A stretch of DNA of 33,756 nucleotides from Gemmatimonadota bacterium. GTDB lineage: Bacteria > Gemmatimonadota > Gemmatimonadetes > Gemmatimonadales > Gemmatimonadaceae. Positions 26,256 to 33,756 of this stretch are shown piece by piece; position 1 is the stretch's first letter, and the number at the start of each line of letters is the position of its first letter. The stretch covers positions 1-33,756 of the forward strand of contig JAJPIS010000034.1 of NCBI GenBank assembly GCA_021324635.1, written 5' to 3'. A model generated the notes under the pieces. The model was given only the letters and a program-made list of their open reading frames with translations, had not been told where the DNA came from and searched no databases. A program made the translations under genes and the position numbers.

Positions 26256-26266
26256 TAACCTTCGAT
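26163..26266. repeat. 16-bp inverted repeat at convergent gene ends
   Basis: ATCGAAGGATACTACG (26163-26178) is repeated in inverted orientation at 26251-26266 with one mismatch and a 72-bp spacer. Both arms encode the shared IEGYY signature of the convergent members B and C. The symmetry could come from inverted duplication of an ancestral gene and could fold as a 3'-end hairpin in either transcript. Confidence 0.75.
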
Positions 26267-26650
26267 CGTCCAGGTCACGATCTCGGCCTCGAGCTGGCGG
26301 CGATCCTTGAGCGCCGCCAGCATCGCGGCCGACTCGAGGACCGAGCGAACGCACGGGACGATATGCTCCGGGGGCACGCCGCACTCGCGCAGGTACGCCC
26401 CGAAGGCGTGGAGCTCCTCGCGGAGCCGCGCCCGGTCGGCCAGGGCGTCCGCGAGTCGACCCTCGTATCGCGACGCGAGATGGCGGTGGAGGGCGTCATC
26501 GGTCCACGCCTGATCGCGCTCACGCGTGACGCGCCCCAGCGCCGCCTGGCTTTCGGCCGCCTCCTCGATGGCGTCGGACAGCTCGGCCGGCGCCTGCGGA
26601 CAGGGTGAGGAGAGGGATGAGTGGCGCGAGGCGCCCGGAGTAGTGGACAT
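26243..26650 (-). CDS. Small unknown protein, family member C
   Basis: A 135-residue helical protein from ATG 26650, with GGTGG as a possible ribosome-binding site. It contains PAELSDAIEEAAESQAALGR, a long charged helix (LASRYEGRLADALADRARLR), EELHAFGAYLRECGVPPEHI, VPCVRSVLESA and the final IVTWTIEGYYGD. The C-terminal ~65 residues parallel member B block by block, indicating paralogy. The stop codon overlaps the end of member B by 13 bases in convergent orientation. It lies divergent from the amino-acid permease, starting 80 bases away. Function unknown; the coiled, charged character would fit a protein-interaction or DNA-associated role, but nothing in the sequence decides this. Confidence 0.76.
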   Translation of the reverse strand: MSTTPGASRHSSLSSPCPQAPAELSDAIEEAAESQAALGRVTRERDQAWTDDALHRHLASRYEGRLADALADRARLREELHAFGAYLRECGVPPEHIVPCVRSVLESAAMLAALKDRRQLEAEIVTWTIEGYYGD

Positions 26651-26730
26651 CGACGGCGACCACCATGCAGAATTGGGACGGCCCGCGGGTGTCGCGGTGC
26701 GGCCGTCATTTCTCTCACGCAGGTTAGACC

Positions 26731-28143
26731 GTGGCCCATGGCTCGTCAACCGAGGAGACCGGCCGCGACGGCCTCGTCCGTATACTCGGCCTGCCGGCGA
26801 TGGTGGCCAACGCCGTCAACGTCATCGTCGCCTCCGGCATCTTCGTTCTGCCAGCCGCGGTGGCGGCGATCGTCGGCCGATCCTGGCTCGTCGCGTATCT
26901 GATCTGTAGCGCCATCACGGCGCTGGTCCTGCTGTCGCTCGCAGAAGCGGGCAGCCGCGTCTCGGAGACCGGTGGGACCTATCGCTACGTCCAGGTTGCG
27001 TTCGGCCCGTTCGCCGGGGCGTTATTGGGGGTCGTGCTCCTGTTCAGCAGTGTCGCCTCGAACGCCGCGGTGGCGGTGGTGTTCGCGGAGACGGTCGGCG
27101 AGGCGGCGCCGGCGCTGAGCGGCGGACTCGCGCGCGCGGTGGTGCTCGGCGTCATGTTCGTCGCCCTCGCGGCCATCAATGTCCGGGGCGTGCGGGTCGG
27201 GGCGCGATTCGTCGAAGTCGTGACGGCGGCCAAGCTCGCGCCGTTGCTGCTGCTCATCGTGGCCGGCGTCGTCGCCATGCACTCGGCGGGATCCGTTGCG
27301 GGAGGACCGGGTGCGGGAGCGGCTCTCCCCGCGGCTGTCTCCGCGAGCGACATCGGACGGGCCGCGCTCGTTCTCTTCTTCGCGTTCACCGGGATCGAAG
27401 TGGCGCTCACCCCGTCGGGCGAGTTCGCGAACCCGGCGCGAACGGTCCCGCGCGCCGTGCTGATCGCGCTGGTGATCGTCACCGTCGTGTACATCGGCGT
27501 GCATCTGGTCGCGCAGGATATCCTGGGCGCCGACCTGGCGCGCGATCAGACCGCGCCCCTCGCGGCGACGGCGGGTCGTCTCTTCGGGCCGCGGGGCCGC
27601 GCGCTGATGCTCGCGGCCGCGGCTCTCTCGACTTTTTCGTACGTGGGCGGCGACATCCTCGCCTCACCGCGCATGCTCTTCGCATTCGCGCGTGACGAGT
27701 ATCTCCCGGCGCCGATGGGCGCGGTACACGGCCGCTACCGCACGCCGCACCTCGCCATCATCATCTACACGGCGCTCGCCGCGGTCCTCGCCCTGAGCGG
27801 CACGTTCCGCGTGCTCGCGGCGCTGGCCGCCATCGCGGCCCTCCTCATCTATCTCGCGTGTTGTCTGGCCGTGATCCAGCTCCGGCGTCGCCGCGTGGGC
27901 AGCGCGGGGGATCCGTTCCTCGTGCCGGCCGGGCCGGTGGTCCCGGTGCTGGCGTGCCTCATCATGCTCTGGCTGCTCTCGCACGCCTCGCGCGGCGAAT
28001 GGGCGACGATCGGCGTCGTGCTCGCCATCGGGGTCGGTCTCTACCTCGCCCGAGCCGGTCGGATGCGCCGGCGGGCGGGACGAGCCGTCGAGCTGGAGGC
28101 TGCCGCAGAGGAGCCGAGCCGCAACCCGGCCCCGCTCCTCTGA
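26731..28143 (+). CDS. APC-superfamily amino-acid permease
   Basis: A 470-residue membrane transporter with about twelve hydrophobic spans. The first span carries the substrate-binding unwound motif ASGIFVLP, equivalent to the GSGIF of amino-acid/polyamine/organocation permeases. Further family segments are AEAGSRVSETGGTYRYVQVA, AINVRGVRVGARFVEVVTAA, FFAFTGIEVALTPSGEFANP (with ARTVPRAVLIAL next), and DILASPRMLFAFARDEYLPA. GTG 26731 has AGG about nine bases upstream and directly precedes the similarity. The C-terminal cytoplasmic tail is short and charged. It probably imports amino acids by proton or cation coupling; the specific substrate cannot be told. Confidence 0.92.
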   Translation: MAHGSSTEETGRDGLVRILGLPAMVANAVNVIVASGIFVLPAAVAAIVGRSWLVAYLICSAITALVLLSLAEAGSRVSETGGTYRYVQVAFGPFAGALLGVVLLFSSVASNAAVAVVFAETVGEAAPALSGGLARAVVLGVMFVALAAINVRGVRVGARFVEVVTAAKLAPLLLLIVAGVVAMHSAGSVAGGPGAGAALPAAVSASDIGRAALVLFFAFTGIEVALTPSGEFANPARTVPRAVLIALVIVTVVYIGVHLVAQDILGADLARDQTAPLAATAGRLFGPRGRALMLAAAALSTFSYVGGDILASPRMLFAFARDEYLPAPMGAVHGRYRTPHLAIIIYTALAAVLALSGTFRVLAALAAIAALLIYLACCLAVIQLRRRRVGSAGDPFLVPAGPVVPVLACLIMLWLLSHASRGEWATIGVVLAIGVGLYLARAGRMRRRAGRAVELEAAAEEPSRNPAPLL

Positions 28144-28178
28144 CGGCGACCCCGCTTCAGGCGACGGTCACGAAACGG

Positions 28179-28607
28179 TCACGAACAGGACGGCGCGACC
28201 ATCTTCACGCTCGTCACGTTGAGCATACCGGCGGACATGGTCGTGCCACCCTTCTTGGTGCTGTCGCTCATCCCCGACATGCCGTTCGTGTCACGCGTGG
28301 CCACCTCGCCACCCTCCATCGCGCCGGGGCTGCCGACCACGCTCACCGTATGACCGACGTGCCCCGATAGCTGCGAGGGACTGCCGGCGAGCATGTACGT
28401 CTTTCCATCCTTGGTGGCCAGGGTGAAGCGGTCTGGGCTCTGGCCCCGCTGGAGGCATCCCGTGACCGTGTCGCCCTGGGCGGCCCCGGCCCCGGCGTGT
28501 GCCGGCCCGGTCGCGCGGGCAGCGGGCGTGTCGGCGGCGGCGGAATAGGCACCGACAGCGGTGACGGCGGCGGCGATCATCCAGATCCTTCCAGATCTAC
28601 GTAGCAT
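28179..28607 (-). CDS. Small exported protein with VTGCLQ motif
   Basis: A 142-residue secreted protein from ATG 28607, preceded by GGGAGAGG at ideal spacing. Residues 1 to about 25 form a signal peptide (GRIWMIAAAVTAVGAYSAAA). The mature part has a short beta-barrel-like segment: DTVTGCLQRGQSPDRFTLAT, KDGKTYMLAGSPSQLSGHVG and HTVSVVGSPG, a pattern I associate with small uncharacterised periplasmic proteins of soil bacteria. A Met/Ser/Gly-rich linker follows, and the protein ends MLNVTSVKMVAPSCS. Two cysteines, in GCLQ and PSCS, could form a disulfide. Role unknown. It is convergent with the permease, 35 bases apart. Confidence 0.82.
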   Translation of the reverse strand: MLRRSGRIWMIAAAVTAVGAYSAAADTPAARATGPAHAGAGAAQGDTVTGCLQRGQSPDRFTLATKDGKTYMLAGSPSQLSGHVGHTVSVVGSPGAMEGGEVATRDTNGMSGMSDSTKKGGTTMSAGMLNVTSVKMVAPSCS

Positions 28608-28766
28608 GGAACCTCTCCCGGGCGTGAGTGGACTCGCACCGCTGCCTGGAGCACATTGCGGGCCCGAGGGGGAGGCACGAGCGAGCGGGACCGCCGGGAC
28701 GTCGGACCGGCGGCAGGCGCGACGGGGAGGGCGTGGGGGAGGGCCAGCGTCGCGCGTCACCCGGTC

Positions 28767-29225
28767 TCAGCCGCCGGGCACGGCACTCCGGAGGGCGGAG
28801 AGAAAGGCATCGGGGTCGGCGACGCTGACGAGCACGGCGTAGCCCCTGGTCGTCGGGATGTACGCGACCCGGGTCGAATCCGTGACGTACAGCAGCGCTC
28901 GCTGCCCATCGCGAAGTCGGAACCATCCGGACCGGTAGCCCGGCAGTGCTGTCCCGACTGTGCGGGCCGCCGGTGCGAGCTGCCGGTCGGTGCGCAGGTC
29001 GACCGCGCGCGCGGAGTCGAGCCGGAGCGCCGAGGCGGGGATCAGTCGGCCATAGAAGTCACCGCGGAGGCGGAGCCCGGCGGGCGAGACCTCGAACCGC
29101 GCCGTGCGCGCCGAGGCGAGCGAGTAGAGCAGGGTCCCGACGGCCGCGCCGCCGATCAGGACGGCGACGACGGCGAGCCAGACGATGCGGATCTGGCCGG
29201 GGACGATCGGAAACGTTTCGACCAT
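28767..29225 (-). CDS. Membrane-anchored PH-like domain protein
   Basis: A 152-residue protein from ATG 29225. One membrane span lies at about 14-38 (IRIVWLAVVAVLIGGAAVGT). The rest resembles a bacterial pleckstrin-homology-like fold: ARFEVSPAGLRLRGDFYGRL, IPASALRLDSARAVDL, and later LLYVTDSTRVAYIPTTRGYA with DPDAFLSALRSA at the end. Such domains occur in membrane proteins of unknown role. The gene follows map on the same strand 65 bases downstream, where infA would often be found, and could be co-transcribed with the spc operon. Confidence 0.77.
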   Translation of the reverse strand: MVETFPIVPGQIRIVWLAVVAVLIGGAAVGTLLYSLASARTARFEVSPAGLRLRGDFYGRLIPASALRLDSARAVDLRTDRQLAPAARTVGTALPGYRSGWFRLRDGQRALLYVTDSTRVAYIPTTRGYAVLVSVADPDAFLSALRSAVPGG

Positions 29226-29290
29226 GACGATGGGTCCGGGATGACGTCGGCGAGCTGGGAACGGTCGGCCGGGCGGGCGTCGATGCCGCG

Positions 29291-30043
29291 TCAGGCCGCG
29301 GTGAGGATCCTGGGCCCGTTCTCGGTAACGGCGATCGTGTGCTCGAAGTGAGCGGAGCGCTTGCCGTCGGCGGTGACGACGGTCCACCGGTCGGCCAGCG
29401 TTCGCGTCGCCGCGACGCCGAGGTTGACCATGGGTTCGATCGCGATCGTGAGGCCGGGCACGAGCTTCGTCCCGCGCTTGGCCTTCCCCTCGTTGGGCAC
29501 CTGCGGCTCCTCGTGCGGCTCGAGTCCGACACCGTGGCCGACGAGGTCCTTGGCCAGCGACAGGTGCGCCCGCGAGACCACGCCGGAGATGGCGGCCCCG
29601 ATGTCGCCGAGGTGGTTTCCGGGAACGGCGGCCGCGATCCCCGCGGCGAGCGCGTCCCGCGTGACCGCGAGCAGCCGCGCCGACTCGGGCGGGATCTCCC
29701 CTACGGGTGTCGTGATCGCCCCGTCCGTGTAGTAGCCGCCGTGTTTCACCCCGACGTCGATCGAGAGGATGTCGCCATCGCGCAGGACGCGCTTCGGCGA
29801 CGGGATGCCGTGCACGATCTCCTGATTGACGGAGAGGCAGACGCTGCCGGGGAACCCGTAGAGCCCCTTGAACGCCGGGACGGCCCCGTCGTGGCTGCGG
29901 ATGAACTCATCGGCGAGGCGGTCGAGCTCACCGGTCGTGATCCCCGGCACGGCGCGCTCGGCGAGCAGGCGGAGGGTGTCCCCCAGGATCCGGCCACCCC
30001 GGGCCATGATCTCGATCTCTCGCGGCGATTTGAGCTGAATCAT
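29291..30043 (-). CDS. map: Methionine aminopeptidase type I
   Basis: A 250-residue enzyme that removes the initiator methionine from nascent proteins. All five metal ligands of the family are present at positions that match the Escherichia coli enzyme closely: Asp96 (SIDVG), Asp107 (YYTDGA), His170 (GHGVGLEPHEEP), Glu203 (AIEPM) and Glu234 (HFEHTIAVTENGP). HGIPS with the substrate-side histidine is also seen. ATG 30043 is chosen by similarity, with GGGA upstream; the frame is open further but not homologous. It follows adk by 52 bases in the spc operon order secY-adk-map. No N-terminal zinc-finger extension is present. Confidence 0.97.
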   Translation of the reverse strand: MIQLKSPREIEIMARGGRILGDTLRLLAERAVPGITTGELDRLADEFIRSHDGAVPAFKGLYGFPGSVCLSVNQEIVHGIPSPKRVLRDGDILSIDVGVKHGGYYTDGAITTPVGEIPPESARLLAVTRDALAAGIAAAVPGNHLGDIGAAISGVVSRAHLSLAKDLVGHGVGLEPHEEPQVPNEGKAKRGTKLVPGLTIAIEPMVNLGVAATRTLADRWTVVTADGKRSAHFEHTIAVTENGPRILTAA

Positions 30044-30095
30044 GCGATCGTCCCGCGCAGCGGATGACCGATGGCGTGCGTGGCGCACGCGAAAT

Positions 30096-30797
30096 CTATT
30101 CGACCGCTCGCAGGCCGCGCCGCACCCGGGCGGCGACGTCGTCGACGGATCCGAGCGCGTCGATGTGAATGACCGGGACCGCATGCGTTTGGTACCAGGC
30201 GATCACGGGCTCGGTCTGGCGCGTGTAGACGGCGAGCCGAGTCCGCACGGCATCGGGCTCGTCGTCCTTCCGGCGCACGAGCGTCCCGCCGCACTTGGGA
30301 CACGGCGCGCCCGGCGGGAGCCCGGTGTACGGGGTCTGACAGGCGTCGCAGATGGTGCGGCTGCTGATCCGCCGCACCAGCTCCTCGTCGGGGACATCGA
30401 AGACGAGGACGGCGCTGACCGCCCGCCCCAGGCCGGCGAGCGCCGATTGGAGCCCCTCGGCCTGGGGCACGGTCCGGACGGCGCCGTCGAGGATGACGCC
30501 GCGTGCGGCGGCCGGCTCGCCGAGCGCCTCCTTCATGATCCCGAGGATCACCGAGTCCGGGACCAGCTCGCCGCGATCCAGGTAGCTGGTCGCCTCGAGG
30601 CCGAGCGGCGTGCCGGCGCGCCGCGCCGCCCGCAGCACATCGCCGGTCGCGAGCTTTGGGATCCCGAGATCGGCGGCGAGCCGCTCCCCCTGCGTGCCCT
30701 TTCCCGCTCCCGGCGGGCCGAGGAGGATGATGATGCGGCCGCCGTCCGGCCTGGTGGCCGACCCCCGTGCGGACGGCGCGGCCGCCGAGCGTGCCAC
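30096..30797 (-). CDS. adk: Adenylate kinase
   Basis: Catalyses ATP + AMP = 2 ADP. From GTG 30797 it has 233 residues; TTG 30803, overlapping the secY stop, would add two. A ~20-residue N-terminal extension precedes IIILLGPPGAGKGTQ, which contains the P-loop. LATGDVLRAARRAGTPLG and GELVPDSVI form the AMP site. The lid has a four-cysteine zinc site (CDAC...CPKC), then RRKDDEPDAVRTRL. The region normally reading DGFPRT is DGAVRT here (residues about 104-109): the arginine is kept but Phe and Pro are replaced. Otherwise the protein is complete and should be active. Confidence 0.96.
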   Translation of the reverse strand: MARSAAAPSARGSATRPDGGRIIILLGPPGAGKGTQGERLAADLGIPKLATGDVLRAARRAGTPLGLEATSYLDRGELVPDSVILGIMKEALGEPAAARGVILDGAVRTVPQAEGLQSALAGLGRAVSAVLVFDVPDEELVRRISSRTICDACQTPYTGLPPGAPCPKCGGTLVRRKDDEPDAVRTRLAVYTRQTEPVIAWYQTHAVPVIHIDALGSVDDVAARVRRGLRAVE

Positions 30798-30799
30798 GG

Positions 30800-32140
30800 T
30801 CAATAGCCGCCGACCGCGCCCATCCGGCCCGACCGGATGCGGGAGCCCTTCTTCATGAAGCCGTCGTACTTCCGCAGCAGGAGGTGCTGGTTCATCTGCT
30901 GGATGGTGTCCAGCGCGACCCCGACGACGATCAGCAGCGATGTGCCGCCGAACCGGAACGGGACGTTGATCTGATCGGCGATGAAGACCGGGAGCAGGGC
31001 GATGAAGGTGAGGAAGACGGCCCCCGGAAAGGTGATCCGCGACATGACCTCGTCGATGTACTCGGCCGTCCTGGATCCGGGCTTCACGCCGGGCACGAAG
31101 CCGCCCTGCTTCTTCAGGTTCTCGGCGATCTCGACCGGGCTGAAGATGATCGCCGTATAGAAGTACGTGAACAGGACGATCAGGATCGCCGATGAGATGA
31201 AGTAGAGCAGCGAGCCGGGGCGGAAGAGGTCCGCCAGGTCGCGGGCCCAGGGCGCACGGTTGCCGAGGAACTGGGCGATCGCACCCGGGACGACGATCAC
31301 CGACTGCGCGAAGATGATCGGCATGACACCGGCCGAGTTGATGCGCAGCGGGATGAAGCTCTTGGCGCTGTCGCGCATCCGGCCGCGGGCCATCGTTCGT
31401 TGCGGGATCTGGATCGGCACCTTGCGGGCGGCGATCGTGATCGCGACCACACCGGCGACGACGAGGAGCATCAGGATGCCGAGCACGATGAGCTTGACGA
31501 CGTTGGTCGCGCCCGTGCTCACATACCGGAACGTGTCGAAGATCCCGGGCCAGAACCGCTCGATGATCGAGAAGAAGATGATGAGGCTGGCGCCGTTCCC
31601 GATTCCCCGGTCGGTGATCTGCTCACCGAGCCACATGACGAAGATCGCGCCGGTCGTGAGGAAGAGCACCATCTCGATCGTGAACCCCATCCCGGGGTGC
31701 GAGACCGCGCCCGGCAGCGACTGCGTGAAGGCGGCGAAGCCCCACGCCTGCATGACCGCGAGCGCCACCGTGATGTAGCGCGTCCACTGATTGATGCGTT
31801 TCCGTCCCTCCTCCTCGCGTTGCATCTTCTCGACCGTCGGGACGACGGCCTGGGCGATCTGCATGAAGATGCTGGACGAGATGTACGGCATGATGCCGAG
31901 CGCGAAGATCGTCGCCCGTGACAACCCGCCGCCGACGAAGAGGTCGTAGAGCCCGAGCAGGCCGCCGCCCTGCCGGTTGAAGTAGTCGGTGAGCGCGATG
32001 ACGTCGACGCCCGGCACGGTGACGTGCGATCCGAGCCGGTAGATGATCAGGCAGACGAGCGTGAAGAGGAGCTTGTCCTTCAGCTCCTTGGAGTGCCAGA
32101 TGTTCTTCGCGGCCGCGGCCGTGGGATTTGGCTGTGCCAT
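30800..32140 (-). CDS. secY: Preprotein translocase subunit SecY
   Basis: The 446-residue channel subunit of the Sec translocon in the inner membrane. It has about ten membrane spans. Recognised segments: KDKLLFTLVCLIIYRLGSHV followed by TVPGVD, FALGIMPYISSSIFMQI (plug and second span), EEGRKRINQWTRY, GNGASLIIFFSI, RKVPIQIPQR, FIPLRINSAGVMPIIFAQS, FSPVEIAENLKKQGGFVPGV, and the KPGSRTAEYIDEVMSRITFP loop region. ATG 32140 has AGGGG upstream. The gene follows rplO with about 65 bases between, and its stop overlaps or abuts the adk start, so the order rplO-secY-adk-map is the standard spc arrangement. Confidence 0.97.
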   Translation of the reverse strand: MAQPNPTAAAAKNIWHSKELKDKLLFTLVCLIIYRLGSHVTVPGVDVIALTDYFNRQGGGLLGLYDLFVGGGLSRATIFALGIMPYISSSIFMQIAQAVVPTVEKMQREEEGRKRINQWTRYITVALAVMQAWGFAAFTQSLPGAVSHPGMGFTIEMVLFLTTGAIFVMWLGEQITDRGIGNGASLIIFFSIIERFWPGIFDTFRYVSTGATNVVKLIVLGILMLLVVAGVVAITIAARKVPIQIPQRTMARGRMRDSAKSFIPLRINSAGVMPIIFAQSVIVVPGAIAQFLGNRAPWARDLADLFRPGSLLYFISSAILIVLFTYFYTAIIFSPVEIAENLKKQGGFVPGVKPGSRTAEYIDEVMSRITFPGAVFLTFIALLPVFIADQINVPFRFGGTSLLIVVGVALDTIQQMNQHLLLRKYDGFMKKGSRIRSGRMGAVGGY

Positions 32141-32206
32141 GATGGCCCCTGCGTGACGCGGGCGGCAGCCTGGCGACTGCCAGGCGTGCGCCGTCCGCTG
32201 CGCCTG

Positions 32207-32692
32207 CTACGCCTGCTCTTCTTCGATCCGGCCGCCCGCGGCAACGATCCGCTCCCGGGCGCCGGCGCTGACTCTGACCCCGCGCACGGTGAGTGCGCGC
32301 GGCGGTGTGCCATTGGCGAGCAGCTTCACCGGCCCCTTCCCGCCGCGGACGAGCCCCGCCTCGGCGAGCGATGCCGGCGTCACCTCGGCGTCGGCCGGCA
32401 GCCGACCGAGCGCGTCGAGGCGAACGAGCTGCGCCTCCTCACGAAACGGGTTCGTGAACCCGCGCTTGGGGACACGCCGCGTCAGGGGCATCTGACCGCC
32501 CTCGAACCGTGGCTTGCCGCCGCCGGGCCCGTGGTGGCCGGCGCGGGCCTTGATGCCCTTGTTGCCCTTGCCGGCCGTCTTGCCGGTCCCCGAGCCGGGG
32601 CCGCGTCCGAGGCGTTTCCGGTTGCGATGCGACCCGGGCGCGGGGACGAGGTTGTCGAGCCCGATGTGGGTCGACGTCGTGGAGTCCGCCAT
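32207..32692 (-). CDS. rplO: 50S ribosomal protein L15
   Basis: A 161-residue large-subunit protein. The basic Gly-rich N-terminal region is typical: [40 protein letters not shown] and [17 protein letters not shown]. The globular C-terminal domain follows with [20 protein letters not shown], and [22 protein letters not shown]. It starts one base after the rpmD stop, indicating translational coupling. Length is slightly above usual. Confidence 0.97.
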   Translation of the reverse strand: MADSTTSTHIGLDNLVPAPGSHRNRKRLGRGPGSGTGKTAGKGNKGIKARAGHHGPGGGKPRFEGGQMPLTRRVPKRGFTNPFREEAQLVRLDALGRLPADAEVTPASLAEAGLVRGGKGPVKLLANGTPPRALTVRGVRVSAGARERIVAAGGRIEEEQA

Positions 32693-32693
32693 C

Positions 32694-32958
32694 TTATCCT
32701 TCCCCCGCGACCGGCGTCACCTCGACGAGGTGCCGGACGCGCTTGATCTGGCCGGCCACGGCCGGCGTGTAGGCACACACCACGACATCCTGATGGTGCC
32801 GCAGCCCGAGTGCCTGGAGGGTCTGCCGGAGCCGCGCCGGGTGTCCGATGCCGCTCCGCACCTGACGGATCTCGACCTGCCGCTCCTCGCCCGGCTCGCC
32901 GGGCTCGGGCGGCCTGGGCGTCCGGGCCGGCCCGCGCCCGGGATGCCACACGAACGTC

Positions 32959-32966
<8 letters not shown>
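32694..32966 (-). CDS. rpmD: 50S ribosomal protein L30 with N-terminal extension
   Basis: The C-terminal ~60 residues are L30: [20 protein letters not shown], then [20 protein letters not shown] and [16 protein letters not shown]. The start ATG 32966 is firm because AAGGAGG lies directly upstream at good spacing. It gives 90 residues, so there is an unusual ~28-residue N-terminal extension rich in Pro, Gly and Glu. L30 in most bacteria is about 60 residues. The gene overlaps the rpsE stop by 8 bases. Confidence 0.95.

Positions 32967-33756
<790 letters not shown>

Noticed and set aside
25180-26650. An intact mobilisation or conjugation module
   Set aside because: No coupling protein, mating-pair genes, integrase, origin of transfer or attachment-site repeats are seen; only the degenerate relaxase-like domain hints at mobility.

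Overview
This window is a very GC-rich bacterial chromosome segment. It ends in part of the spc ribosomal-protein operon: rpsE, rpmD, rplO, secY, adk and map, all on the minus strand. A GTG-started SusC/RagA receptor followed by a SusD-like lipoprotein, the very high GC and the many secreted hydrolases together suggest Gemmatimonadota or a close relative. That assignment is inference from gene content; no 16S rRNA is present.

Layout. 1-2.8 kb: palindromic intergenic repeats, an acetamidase/formamidase (minus) divergent from an AraC-type regulator (plus), then an 11-copy 14-bp minisatellite that starts at the regulator's stop codon. 2.8-7.4 kb: a SusC/SusD outer-membrane uptake pair with no linked glycan enzymes. 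7.4-9.1 kb: an EamA-type exporter divergent from an XRE-cupin regulator, with a perfect 14-bp palindrome between them as likely operator. 9.1-10 kb: a GrpB-family protein and a heavy-metal-associated (HMA) domain protein. 10-12.9 kb: a LytS-type kinase, a LytTR response regulator and an unrecognised HExxH protein in one minus-strand operon. 13.1-18 kb: an exported NTF2-like protein, a class-C beta-lactamase-fold serine hydrolase and an S9 peptidase.

18-21 kb: a small unknown protein (family member A), a TauE/SafE permease and an exported DmpA-type peptidase. 21-25.3 kb: two divergent hybrid-type sensor histidine kinases with near-identical kinase cores but different sensors, and no response regulator beside them. 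25.2-26.7 kb: a small accessory island with a degenerate relaxase-like domain protein and two convergent small unknown proteins (members B and C) that share a C-terminal W-x-IEGYYG signature. 26.7-29.3 kb: an APC amino-acid permease, a small exported protein and a membrane-anchored PH-like protein. 29.3 kb to the end: map, adk, secY, rplO, rpmD, rpsE.

The most unusual signals are the three-member family of small unknown proteins, the relaxase-like fold without its usual histidine triad, the RGG-rich N-terminal extension of ribosomal protein S5, and the HExxH protein co-transcribed with a LytS/LytTR system. The last ~95 bases are a poly-C run that looks like an assembly or sequencing artefact at a contig end. 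No tRNA, rRNA, CRISPR array, insertion sequence or transposase was recognised.
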